In this document: positions 35,228 through 44,016 of the stretch, in pieces
How the letters are laid out: every line of letters starts with the position of its first letter
Numbering within the stretch: the stretch's first letter is position 1
The notes under the pieces: model-generated
Told to the model about the DNA's origin: nothing
Seen by the model: the letters and a program-made list of their open reading frames with translations, nothing else
The model's database searches: none
Origin: Shewanella sp. UCD-KL12
GTDB lineage: Bacteria; Pseudomonadota; Gammaproteobacteria; Enterobacterales; Shewanellaceae
Length of the DNA stretch: 64,000 nucleotides
Direction: 5' to 3'
NCBI RefSeq assembly: GCF_001957125.1
Contig: NZ_MPHJ01000010.1
Location: 1 to 64,000 of the forward strand
Translations under genes and position numbers: made by a program

Positions 35228-36859
35228 ATGCAAACTTTTACAAGCAAATTAATCAAAAGCCAGATTGGCCGTAAGTTAACTATTTCAATCATATTGTTTA
35301 GCTCATTAATCACCTTACTCACCACTGGGTTTCAGTTGATCAATGACTATAAGGGTGATGTCGACCGTATTTCTCGACAGTTTACTAGTATAGAAAAAGT
35401 TAACTTAGATGTACTCGCTGCGAGCATCTGGGTGATCGATGAAAGGCTCATCAACACACAGCTAAATGGATTAATTCAACTGCCTGATATTACCTATATC
35501 TCCATCAATGATGACAGTGGTCAAGTGTGGATCTCAGGAACTCCAACACCTGAAAATACTATCGAAAAAACGTTTGAACTATTTTATAGCTCAGGAACCG
35601 ACAGCATTCCCGTAGGCACCTTGCTTGTGCAGGCCGATCTAAAAGCGGTATATGAGAAGCTACTGGACAGAGCGATTATCATCTTGCTTTCAAACGCCAT
35701 CAAAACCTTTATTGTCGCTGGTTTTATTCTGTTTCTGGTTTGGTACATGGTGGCTAGGCATCTACATCGCCTAAGCATCTATTGCCAAAAGATCGATCTC
35801 GATACTCCATTTCAACCTTTAAAATTTGATCAAAATAACAAGAAAGGCGATGAGTTCCATCAAGTGTCATTAGCCATTAATACCATGCAGCAGCAGCTGC
35901 GAAACTCCTTCTCCGATATAAAGCAATCTAAACAAGAACTCCAAGATGCGTTAACCGACAGAGAGCGGCTCCTCGCACTGGAAACCAGCTATAAAGAGGA
36001 ACTCGCCAAGCAAGTCAAAGAGAGGACCCAAGAGCTTGAACAATCACTACTGGTGTTAAAGCGTGCTCAGGAGGTGTTAGTCGAACAGGAGAAAATGGCA
36101 GCGTTAGGAGGGCTAGTTTCAGGCGTGGCGCACGAGATAAATACCCCTATCGGTATCTGTTTAACAGCCGCAACATCACAGCTGGTTCATGTCGAAGAGT
36201 TGATTCTATTAATACATGGTGAAAACACAACTATAGAGGAAATTAACGCAATTCTTGCTGAATATCAGGAGAGCTGTGAACTGATTGTCAGTAATATCAC
36301 TAAGGCAAGCACCCTTATTCAGAAATTTAAAACTGTGGCTGCACAGCAGAGTCACGAGGAGCTAAAAAGTTTCAATCTCAAACAAGCGCTTATCGATAGC
36401 CATGAATCAATGAAAATACTCTTCGATAAACAGATCGTTGAAGTTCAGTTCGACTTAGACTCACAGCTAGAAATAATCACTAACCAAAGCCTACTGAAGC
36501 AGATCACAACCAATATTCTTTCCAATGCCTACTCCCATGCATTTAAAAATATAGAAAAAAGCATCATCATTATCAGAGCTAAAATCGTCAATAATATGGT
36601 CAACATATCCATTCAGGATAATGGTTCTGGTATTTCAGCAGAAGCGGCAAGCCACATTTTTGAACCTTTCTACACCACATCGAGAAATCAAGGTGGAACT
36701 GGGCTAGGGTTATCTGCGGCTTATAATGCTGCAACTCTTCTCAGAGGAAGTATTAAATTTGAAGACGAATGTGAATTAGGAGGAGCCTGCTTCCTTATCT
36801 CATTCCCTATCGTTCAGTCTCATACTATAGATGACGAGAGCGCAGCTTATCAGGTATAA
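35228..36859 (+). CDS. Orphan sensor histidine kinase
   Basis: 543 residues. Helix at about 17-37, periplasmic sensor 40-150, helix 155-175, HAMP 175-230, a long coiled coil 235-285, then the histidine kinase core. The phosphoacceptor is His302 in SGVAHEINTPIG (HEINTP, as in the HPK4-type group); ATP-site motifs are ILSNAYSHAF, DNGSGIS and GGTGLGLSAAY. No receiver domain is on the protein and no response regulator gene adjoins it, so the partner must be elsewhere. The sensor input is unknown. Confidence 0.9.
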   Translation: MQTFTSKLIKSQIGRKLTISIILFSSLITLLTTGFQLINDYKGDVDRISRQFTSIEKVNLDVLAASIWVIDERLINTQLNGLIQLPDITYISINDDSGQVWISGTPTPENTIEKTFELFYSSGTDSIPVGTLLVQADLKAVYEKLLDRAIIILLSNAIKTFIVAGFILFLVWYMVARHLHRLSIYCQKIDLDTPFQPLKFDQNNKKGDEFHQVSLAINTMQQQLRNSFSDIKQSKQELQDALTDRERLLALETSYKEELAKQVKERTQELEQSLLVLKRAQEVLVEQEKMAALGGLVSGVAHEINTPIGICLTAATSQLVHVEELILLIHGENTTIEEINAILAEYQESCELIVSNITKASTLIQKFKTVAAQQSHEELKSFNLKQALIDSHESMKILFDKQIVEVQFDLDSQLEIITNQSLLKQITTNILSNAYSHAFKNIEKSIIIIRAKIVNNMVNISIQDNGSGISAEAASHIFEPFYTTSRNQGGTGLGLSAAYNAATLLRGSIKFEDECELGGACFLISFPIVQSHTIDDESAAYQV

Positions 36860-36968
36860 GCTGCACCATTTGACCCACTAATTGCAGGCTTCATCCTTAG
36901 CCGTTGATTCTAGTTTCTAGCTAATAATTCTAACGAATGCTCTTAACTATGACTTCTAGCTATGGCTT

Positions 36969-38222
36969 CTAGCGATGATTTTTGGCTGTAATTTCACAAA
37001 TATCGATAATCACCCGTACTGCAGCTTCCATTGACTCCACACAGATGTACTCATGCTTACCATGGAAGTTATGCCCACCAGTAAAGAGATTAGGACATGG
37101 AAGACCCATATAAGACAGCCTTGAACCATCGGTTCCGCCTCTTATGGGTTTAACCAGAGGAGTAATCCCCTGACTCATCATCGCCTCTTTGGCGATATCT
37201 ATAATATGGGGATAAGGTAACACCTGCTCCTTCATATTAAAGTAACTATCAGTTAACTCTATCTCTAAGCTACCCAAAACAAGATCACTATTAAATTTGG
37301 CGACACGTTCTGATAACCACTGTTTACGCTTCTCAAATAAGTCGAGATCAAAGTCACGAACCAGATAGGTTAACTCAGCTTCCTCAGTTTGACCTTGCAT
37401 ATTAATTAGATGGAAAAAGCCATCATAATCTCTGCTGCCTTCAGGGGTGTCATGCAGTGGCATTTTGGCATGAAAACGAGCCGCCATTGTCTGAGCGTTC
37501 ACCATCACACCATAGGCAGATCCAGGATGACAGTTGTTACCTTTAGCAGTGATCACAGCCGTAGCAGCATTAAAGTTCTCAAATTCAAGTTCACCTATCT
37601 CGCCACCGTCAATGGTATATGCCCATTGAGCACCGAAAGCAGGAACATCGAAATGATCAGCGCCTCTGCCAATCTCCTCATCGGGAGTAAAGCATAAACG
37701 TATCTCTCCATGAGGGATCTCAGGGTGGGTAATGAGATGATGAAGTGCCGTAATAATTTCAGCAATCCCCGCCTTATCATCACCACCGAGCAGGCTGGAG
37801 CCGTCAGTTGTGATCAGGGTTTTACCTTCATATTGCAGCAAGCTCGGAAACTGCTCAGTACTTAACAGCTCATGCTCTCCTAGCAAGATATCTTCACCTG
37901 AATAGTTAGCAATTATCTGGGGATTGACATCTGCACCGTTAAAATCAGGCGCCGTATCTAAGTGAGCAATAAAGCCAATACAGGGGACGCCATCAAGTGT
38001 CGCTGGCACACTCGCCGTTAAATAACCTTTGCTAGATAGCTCAACGCTGTCAAAACCTAACTCCTCCAGCTCCAGCTTTAGCACTTGAGCAAACTCAAGT
38101 TGCGAAGGTGTACTTGGACACGTTTGCTGCTGACTATCGGACTGAGTATCGAATTTAATATATTGCAAAAAGCGTGTGAGCATCGCCTGTCTCACATGGC
38201 TGTAATTAACAGTGCTTGTCAT
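36969..38222 (-). CDS. pepT: Peptidase T (tripeptide aminopeptidase)
   Basis: 417 residues, M20 family. Metal and catalytic motifs: GFIAHLDTAPDFNG (first His and Asp), LLGGDDKAGIAEI (bridging Asp), CFTPDEEIGRGADHFD (catalytic Glu pair), TIDGGEIGELEFENFNAA and GGHNFHGKHE (last His). It removes N-terminal residues from tripeptides in the cytoplasm. Start ATG 38222. In Salmonella pepT is induced without oxygen through FNR, and here an FNR-like palindrome lies 91 bases upstream of the start. Confidence 0.96.
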   Translation of the reverse strand: MTSTVNYSHVRQAMLTRFLQYIKFDTQSDSQQQTCPSTPSQLEFAQVLKLELEELGFDSVELSSKGYLTASVPATLDGVPCIGFIAHLDTAPDFNGADVNPQIIANYSGEDILLGEHELLSTEQFPSLLQYEGKTLITTDGSSLLGGDDKAGIAEIITALHHLITHPEIPHGEIRLCFTPDEEIGRGADHFDVPAFGAQWAYTIDGGEIGELEFENFNAATAVITAKGNNCHPGSAYGVMVNAQTMAARFHAKMPLHDTPEGSRDYDGFFHLINMQGQTEEAELTYLVRDFDLDLFEKRKQWLSERVAKFNSDLVLGSLEIELTDSYFNMKEQVLPYPHIIDIAKEAMMSQGITPLVKPIRGGTDGSRLSYMGLPCPNLFTGGHNFHGKHEYICVESMEAAVRVIIDICEITAKNHR

Positions 38223-38312
38223 AATAGATATGCCAGTAATGAAAGTGGCCTGAGTCTAACAAGCCACCTTTGGCAAAATTTAGATTTTGATCAATGTTTG
38301 CGGAATTACCCT

Positions 38313-38326
38313 ATGATCTAGATCAT
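38313..38326 (-). promoter_or_regulatory. FNR-like palindrome upstream of pepT
   Basis: Perfect palindrome ATGATCTAGATCAT, differing from TTGAT-N4-ATCAA only in the first and last base. It lies between the pepT start and the tcdA stop. Confidence 0.5.
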
Positions 38327-38367
38327 TCCAACAGGGTAAACTCCTATCGGTATAACTATCAGGGCAG

Positions 38368-39213
38368 CTATTTGTTCGCTTGATTTGCCAGCTTAATCAG
38401 CACCCGGCTCGCAGCGATGAATCCAAATGTTCCAGTCACAACTGTGACGGCCCCAAAGCCTGATGCACAGTCCATTCTCATGCTGCCGTCGACATTCGCC
38501 TTGCTATTACAAACACTACCATCAAGCTGAGGGTACACTAGCTGCTCAGTCGAAAACACCGCTTCAATGCTGAAACGTCTTTGCAGGTTCTTTGAAAAGT
38601 TATACTCACGTCTGAGAATATTTCGTACTTTAGCCAGCAGTGGATCTTGATAAGTCTTCGCCAAATCTGTCACTTGCACCTGAGTCGGATCGATCTGCCC
38701 TCCAGCGCCTCCAACTGTAACTAAAGGCAGTTTCTGTCTTTTACACCAAGCTATCATCGCCGCCTTAGGTTTTACTGCATCAATACAATCCACCACATAA
38801 TCCAACATGCCGGATTGGCCTTCTTTGGCGTATTTTTTACTAATAAAATACTCACCTAAGTTGTCAGCAGTAATAAAGTCTTCCACCTGATTGACCTTAC
38901 ACTCTGGATTAATCTGTAAAATACGCGCTGCCATCACCTCAACTTTAGACTCACCTATGGTCCCTTTTAGCGCATGGATTTGTCGATTGGTATTAGTTAC
39001 ACAGATATCGTCAAGATCAATGAGAGTGATCTCTCCAATTCCGCTTCTTGCTAAGGACTCAGCAACCCAAGTACCAACGCCACCAATACCGACCACAGCG
39101 ACATGGGATTGAGCAAACCGATCTAAGGCTTTTGTTCCGTATAGACGACCAATACCTGCAAACCGATTTAAATATGCTTCAGAAAGCAACTGATTTTCCA
39201 ACTGTAACTCCAA
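38368..39213 (-). CDS. tcdA: tRNA threonylcarbamoyladenosine dehydratase TcdA (CsdL)
   Basis: 281 residues; ThiF/E1-like. Nucleotide-binding GIGGVGTWVAESLARSG near 42-58, LIDLDDICVTNTNRQ, and YVVDCIDAVKPKAAMIAWC with TVGGAGGQIDPTQ later. It converts t6A37 of tRNA to its cyclic form using ATP. A C-terminal hydrophobic segment (GAVTVVTGTFGFIAA) is typical for the family. The start is TTG 39213, with a poor ribosome binding site; a few residues later start would still keep the full domain. Confidence 0.93.
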   Translation of the reverse strand: MELQLENQLLSEAYLNRFAGIGRLYGTKALDRFAQSHVAVVGIGGVGTWVAESLARSGIGEITLIDLDDICVTNTNRQIHALKGTIGESKVEVMAARILQINPECKVNQVEDFITADNLGEYFISKKYAKEGQSGMLDYVVDCIDAVKPKAAMIAWCKRQKLPLVTVGGAGGQIDPTQVQVTDLAKTYQDPLLAKVRNILRREYNFSKNLQRRFSIEAVFSTEQLVYPQLDGSVCNSKANVDGSMRMDCASGFGAVTVVTGTFGFIAASRVLIKLANQANK

Positions 39214-39674
39214 ACAAAAAGTAGCGAATAACTAAAAAGCTTATGCATATAGCCTAGAGCTAGATTTTATCTTATTTCCTCCATAAAAACTAAAGCAAAA
39301 AGACGAGTCCCTTGTTCAAAGTAGAAGCACTCAAAATACAGCACGCCATACAGTACAAAATATCGTCACCTTGGTTAATTTACTTAGAGAAATATTACCA
39401 GTAAGAAACACCCTACCGTTCACTGTTATCAAGATATCTCACTAACAAAAAATCCTTGTAAAATAACGTGATGCATATAGCAAAAGATCGTCAGCCCGTG
39501 ATCAAGATCCCATAATATCATGACGATTCTATGACAAACTCGAAGCCGACAAATACAGATATAAAGCTTCAGCTATCGAAACCTCTGAAGCTGATTGATG
39601 AGTTAAATTCCCATTTAATTAATTGTGTTCATTGGTAGTTCCACTAATGAACAGCTAGTAACAGGAAGACCAAA
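39214..39674. other. Regulatory region before the first porin
   Basis: About 460 bases between tcdA and the porin gene, no ORF seen. A CRP-like site, CGTGA-TCAAGA-TCCCA at 39497-39512, matches TGTGA-N6-TCACA with two mismatches. The long leader before ATG 39675 contains AGGAAGA as ribosome binding site. Confidence 0.45.
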
Positions 39675-40733
39675 ATGAAGAAAACTGTTCTGTCCGCCAC
39701 GATTCTATCAACTCTTGCAGTCACCTCTTTTTCAGCCCTTGCTGATGGCCCAAACTTCTATGGTAGAGCAGATCTCGCTTTTACTAACTCAGACGCAGGT
39801 ATAGCAACACAGAACCAAAAAGATGGTACTGTGATTGAAAATAACTTCTCTTGGTTAGGTGTTAAAGGCACTGAGAAGATCAATAACGATCTTGAAGTGA
39901 TCTACCAGATGGAATTCGGTGTAAGTAACTTCGATAACTCAGGTAGCACCTTTGCGGCTCGTAATACTTTCTTAGGACTTAAAACTGTAGCTGGTACCGC
40001 TCTCGTTGGTCGTAACGATACGGTATTTAAAGCAGCGGAAGGTGGCTTTGATATCTTTGGCAACACCAACTCAGATATCGATCTATTAGCCGCTGGTCAA
40101 TCTCGTACTGCCGATGGTATTAGTTACTACTCGCCAAAAATTGCCGACTTGGTCACTTTCAATGCGACCTACTTAGTTGAAGACAACTATGTAAAATATG
40201 ATGGCGAAGAGCGAATTGATGCAGGTAATATGTACGCATTAAGTGCCACCTTAGGTGATAAAGCGCTGAAAGCACAAAACTACTTCCTGTCTGCAGCCTA
40301 TAACGACGGTATTGATGATGTAAAAGCATACCGTGGTGTGGCTCAGGTCAAGCTAGGTGATGTGATCTTAGGTGGTTTCTACCAAAACAGTGAACACGTT
40401 GACGAAAAGTACTCAAACCTTGAGGGTGATACTTACTTTGTTAACGCCGCTTACGTTATGGGTAACCTGAAGCTAAAAGCGATGTACGGTAGTGATGATT
40501 CTGGTTTAGGTAAATACGTTAGCCGCTTCGTTGGTAATGCCGATGGCGCAGGAATGGAAACAGTATCTAACGTTGATCTTCAGCAATTCAGCGTCGGTGC
40601 CGATTACCGCATCAGTAAAAGCACCCTTTTCTATGGCCACTACACTAAGTACGATGGCGATATGCAGCTAAATGGCGTAAGCCAAGACCTCAGTGATGAC
40701 ATCTTCACTGTTGGTATGCGCTACGACTTTTAA
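39675..40733 (+). CDS. Gram-negative general porin, copy 1
   Basis: 352 residues with signal peptide (LAVTSFSALA, cut before DGPNFYG). The mature protein starts with the usual first strand GPNFYGRADLAF and ends with TVGMRYDF, the C-terminal Phe needed for outer-membrane assembly. KGTEKINNDLEVIYQMEFG and RNTFLGLKTVAGTALVGRNDTVF match OmpC-type trimeric porins of Shewanella. Allows diffusion of small solutes. The next gene is a close paralogue. Confidence 0.92.
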   Translation: MKKTVLSATILSTLAVTSFSALADGPNFYGRADLAFTNSDAGIATQNQKDGTVIENNFSWLGVKGTEKINNDLEVIYQMEFGVSNFDNSGSTFAARNTFLGLKTVAGTALVGRNDTVFKAAEGGFDIFGNTNSDIDLLAAGQSRTADGISYYSPKIADLVTFNATYLVEDNYVKYDGEERIDAGNMYALSATLGDKALKAQNYFLSAAYNDGIDDVKAYRGVAQVKLGDVILGGFYQNSEHVDEKYSNLEGDTYFVNAAYVMGNLKLKAMYGSDDSGLGKYVSRFVGNADGAGMETVSNVDLQQFSVGADYRISKSTLFYGHYTKYDGDMQLNGVSQDLSDDIFTVGMRYDF

Positions 40734-40787
40734 ACCCTCTTATCGCTAAATGTTTCAGTTTTATTAAGCTTAATAAGCGATAACAGT

Positions 40788-40815
40788 AAAAAGCGGCTAT
40801 TTCGCCGCTTTTTTT
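40788..40815 (+). terminator. Terminator after porin copy 1
   Basis: Stem AAAAAGCGGC / GCCGCTTTTT with a six-base loop and a T-run. Confidence 0.9.
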
Positions 40816-41270
40816 ATTAAACGTAAAAATTAGCCAAATCTCCTCCCAGCCTCCCTCTGTGCTTCATGAGCTTTTTTAGTCTTCAAAAGCCAATAACCTA
40901 ATACAAACGTCTATTTTTTAACAAAAATGAAGCAAACTCCATTTTTTAGATTACAATATTACCAACACCTTAATAAGCATTGATTAATATTATATTGATA
41001 TGCTGAACTACTCACTTTTAGGTAGCTGATAAGTTGGATTTTTGCCACTTTTGGGTGAAATGTAGCCAAGAAGGTCCAATTAGTCACAAATCGACCAGAC
41101 TCTGGCTATTTGCTTGTAAAAATTTGATCTAGACCACAATTTTATTGACATAAAACTGTAAACTTCGGCCTCATGTTTGTTACAAGAATGGACGCTTGCA
41201 ACAAAAATAACCAACCATAAATAACCATTTTAAAATGGAGAAGAACTTAGGTTCTTGGGAGCACTTAAAC
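40816..41270 (+). promoter_or_regulatory. Regulatory region before the second porin
   Basis: About 455 bases without a gene. A CRP-like site TTTGA-TCTAGA-CCACA is at 41123-41138 (two mismatches to TGTGA-N6-TCACA; it also partly fits an FNR site). TTGACA at 41145-41150 may be a -35 element, but no clear -10 follows at the proper spacing. A ribosome binding site GGGAG precedes ATG 41271. Confidence 0.45.
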
Positions 41271-42293
41271 ATGAAAAAATCTTTAATTTCTGCATCAGTT
41301 GCATCTATTCTTACAATCGCTTCTTTTGGCGCTGCTGCTGAAGGTCCAAACTTCTACGGTCGTTTAGATCTATCTGTAACTAACTCAGATACAGGCGCTA
41401 CCACTCAAAACGGTAAAGAAGGTACTGTTTTTGAGAACAACTTCTCTCACGTTGGTGTTAAGGGTAGCGAAAGCATCACTAACAACATCGATGTTGTTTA
41501 CCAGATGGAGTTCCAGGTAGAGAACACTACTAATTCAGGTGATACTTTTAAGGCTCGTAACACTTTCCTAGGTCTTAAGAGCGCTGCAGGTACTGTACTT
41601 GTTGGCCGAAACGATACTGTATTTAAGCAGTCTGAAGGTGGCGTTGACCTTTTCGGTAACTCTAACGCTGATATCGATCGTCTAGTTGGCGGTCAATCAC
41701 GTAAAGGTGACGGTATCTGGTACTACTCACCAAAGATCGCTGATCTAGTGACGTTGAATGCCACTTACCTAATGGAAGACAACTACACGAATGAAGCAAA
41801 CGAAACTTCATACGAAGACCAGTACGCACTAAGTGCAACTATCGGTGACAAGAAGCTTAAGGCACAGAACTACTATGTAGCAGCGGCTTACAACACTATC
41901 GGTGGCATCGATGCATACCGTGGTGTAGCTCAAGTTAAATTGGGTGACTTCAAAGTAGGTGGTCTATACCAGAGCACTGAAAGCCAAACTTCTGATAAAG
42001 AAGGTGATTCTTACTTCGTTAACGTTGCATACAACCTTGGCGGCGTAAACCTAAAAGCTGAATACGGTAAAGATGAAGCTGGTTTCGGTAAGTACTACAG
42101 CAACATTACTGACATCGATGGTTCAGATGTAAACGTTACTGTTATCACTGTTGGTGCTGACTACAAAGTTGCTAAATCAACTATGGTTTACGGCCACTAC
42201 GCTATGTATGAAGGCGACCACAAAGTTGGCGGCGTTAAAGTTGACCTAGAAGATGACAACATCTTCACTGTTGGTGTACGTTACAACTTCTAA
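41271..42293 (+). CDS. Gram-negative general porin, copy 2
   Basis: 340 residues from ATG 41271 (GGGAG nine bases upstream; a 41235 start would put 12 charged residues before the signal peptide). Signal segment SVASILTIASFGAAA, mature start EGPNFYGRLDLSV, C-terminal TVGVRYNF. It shares long stretches with the 39675 product, for example the ARNTFLGLK and VLVGRNDTVFK segments, so the two arose by tandem duplication. Differences are concentrated in the loops. Its codons look more biased (GGT, CGT, AAC) than those of copy 1, suggesting higher expression. Confidence 0.92.
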   Translation: MKKSLISASVASILTIASFGAAAEGPNFYGRLDLSVTNSDTGATTQNGKEGTVFENNFSHVGVKGSESITNNIDVVYQMEFQVENTTNSGDTFKARNTFLGLKSAAGTVLVGRNDTVFKQSEGGVDLFGNSNADIDRLVGGQSRKGDGIWYYSPKIADLVTLNATYLMEDNYTNEANETSYEDQYALSATIGDKKLKAQNYYVAAAYNTIGGIDAYRGVAQVKLGDFKVGGLYQSTESQTSDKEGDSYFVNVAYNLGGVNLKAEYGKDEAGFGKYYSNITDIDGSDVNVTVITVGADYKVAKSTMVYGHYAMYEGDHKVGGVKVDLEDDNIFTVGVRYNF

Positions 42294-42338
42294 TTGTTGA
42301 GTCTTATGACTCTATAAACGATTTAAGATTTTGTTAGC

Positions 42339-42367
42339 AAAAAAAGCGACCTGATGGTCGCTTTTTT
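42339..42367 (+). terminator. Terminator after porin copy 2
   Basis: Stem AAAAAAGCGACC / GGTCGCTTTTTT with a four-base loop. Confidence 0.93.
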
Positions 42368-42394
42368 AATGTATGAAATAAGGCAATAAAGATA

Positions 42395-42545
42395 GAGCCG
42401 AGTACGGCTGAAAGCGCCTTCGAGAACGCGACTACGTCACTACGAGGGCGGCCTTCGGCCTGAGAGATCGTAGCCAACTTGTTGGCAAACTCGAAGGGAA
42501 TTTGTTCACGATCTCGTAGCGAAGCGCTCTAGAAGTGAGCTTGCA
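42395..42545. repeat. Palindrome-rich intergenic element
   Basis: About 150 bases of nested inverted repeats: GGCCTTCGGCC near 42450, CCAACTTGTTGG near 42474-42485, GAGATCGT at 42464-42471 facing ACGATCTC at 42508-42515, and AGCGCCTTCG near 42410 facing CGAAGCGCT near 42521. It is GC-richer than its surroundings and non-coding. It looks like a REP-type or miniature mobile repeat. Confidence 0.55.
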
Positions 42546-42556
42546 AGACTACTTGC

Positions 42557-43216
42557 TTACCCTTTCCTGATTAACTTATACGATGACTCAGTTAACCAAG
42601 GTACGCCTTTACTCACAAAGCGCTGGTTACCGGCTAACACATCATCACTACTGAGTAGTTCAACCTCGAAATATTCACTTAAATGAGTCTGTACCCAGTC
42701 ATTAGAAACAGCAAATGGTGGGCCTTTTAATGCTTCTTGCGGATAATCTAAGGTGATTAATAGCCCAATGCTTTTAGGTGGAATGAGTGAGGCTATCTTC
42801 TCAACGTATGCAATGCGCATCTCTTGAGGCCAAGCTATCAGTGCGGCGCGATCGTAAAACGCATCAATATGACTAAATCTGTCGGGCTGGAGCGTAAACA
42901 GATCCCCCTGCAGTATGCTCACTTGTTCTGTAGAAAACTGGTTTACAGAATCGAGTGGCTCAACGCTAAAGGGTAAATCATTTTCAGTATAAAACTGTTC
43001 AACAGCGGTTTGACTAAGCTCACAACCTAATACGCTATGCCCTTGCTCTGCCAAATAGCACATGTCCAAAGACTTACCGCATAGAGGAACAAAAACATTA
43101 CTCTTACTTGTAAGCTTTAATTGAGGCCAATGCTGGATCAGCAGCTCATTGACTTGGCCTAAGTGAAATCCTATCTGTTTCGCATCCCATTTATCGTGCC
43201 AGAAATTGGGTTCCAT
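42557..43216 (-). CDS. tpm: Thiopurine S-methyltransferase
   Basis: 219 residues, usual bacterial length. N-terminal FWHDKWDAKQIGFHLGQVNELL, then VFVPLCGKSLDMCYLAEQGHSVLGCELSQTAVEQF for the S-adenosylmethionine site, and YDRAALIAWPQEMRIAY. Bacterial TPMT methylates thiopurines and, in Pseudomonas, takes part in selenium and tellurium methylation. Single gene, between the porins and the Cys-rich gene. Confidence 0.95.
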   Translation of the reverse strand: MEPNFWHDKWDAKQIGFHLGQVNELLIQHWPQLKLTSKSNVFVPLCGKSLDMCYLAEQGHSVLGCELSQTAVEQFYTENDLPFSVEPLDSVNQFSTEQVSILQGDLFTLQPDRFSHIDAFYDRAALIAWPQEMRIAYVEKIASLIPPKSIGLLITLDYPQEALKGPPFAVSNDWVQTHLSEYFEVELLSSDDVLAGNQRFVSKGVPWLTESSYKLIRKG

Positions 43217-43432
43217 AACTTAACGTACTCCTATCTACCTCGCAATATCGTCACCATTAAAAGGTAATATCAACTGAGGTCACTATGTCATGGCGATAGT
43301 TATACCTTAAGAGGGACAAAATGAGAACACTCGCTGCAAAGCATTAGCACAGGTGACAGACTGAGAGTCTAAGATAGGAAGTACTTAGCTAAACTTTGCA
43401 CTCATTTCACTTAAACTAAGACTTAGCTAGAG

Positions 43433-43777
43433 CTAGTCTAGGGCTAATACCTTCTGCGTCTTTCTTAGCCAGACACAGTTATCACATTCACAGTTTCTTC
43501 GAGACAGATGGTGAGGTGTCAGGTTTGAGTCAATAAAATCCACGGCAATAAGCAGTTGCTGCTTAAGGTCTTTTACTGATTTTTCCTCGACTGCGACTAA
43601 CTCATCATTATGATTCATCCAGATACACTCCATGCCTTGGTGGCAATTGAGGCACTGTTCATCACTGGTGTTAAAGAAACCTGCGTGAGGACAGAACTTT
43701 AACTCCATCGACTCAACGATACGTTTACGGGGATACTCTAATAACTCAATTAATAGGGCCTTGTCTAACTCTGGCAT
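43433..43777 (-). CDS. Cys-rich protein of unknown function
   Basis: 114 residues, soluble. Cysteine groups: FCPHAG, CLNCHQGMEC and NCECDNC, eight in total in two clusters, which suggests a bound metal (zinc or iron-sulfur). AGGAGGG before ATG 43777 is a strong ribosome binding site. I do not recognise a family. An FNR-like site lies 68 bases upstream of the start. Confidence 0.75.
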   Translation of the reverse strand: MPELDKALLIELLEYPRKRIVESMELKFCPHAGFFNTSDEQCLNCHQGMECIWMNHNDELVAVEEKSVKDLKQQLLIAVDFIDSNLTPHHLSRRNCECDNCVWLRKTQKVLALD

Positions 43778-43844
43778 ATGCCCTCCTCTTTACTCTTTAA
43801 TTTGATTACACATTAAAGATTACCTGCCACGCATTTTAACTGGC

Positions 43845-43858
43845 TTGATTTAGGTCAA
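43845..43858. promoter_or_regulatory. FNR/EtrA-like site between the Cys-rich gene and the kinase gene
   Basis: TTGATTTAGGTCAA matches TTGAT-N4-ATCAA with one mismatch. It is 68 bases from the start of the leftward Cys-rich gene and 159 bases from the rightward kinase gene, so the former is the likelier target. Confidence 0.5.
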
Positions 43859-44016
43859 CATCGGTTACGATAAAATACTTTAGGGGCCGAAAAAACCACA
43901 CATGCAAGGGCGCTACACAGCTTAATAAGTCTCTCGAGACATCTCGCACTTTAAACTGGCTTAGGGTTATACTGAACGACACATCTGACTCCAACAAAGA
44001 GTGCTAACCCAAACCA

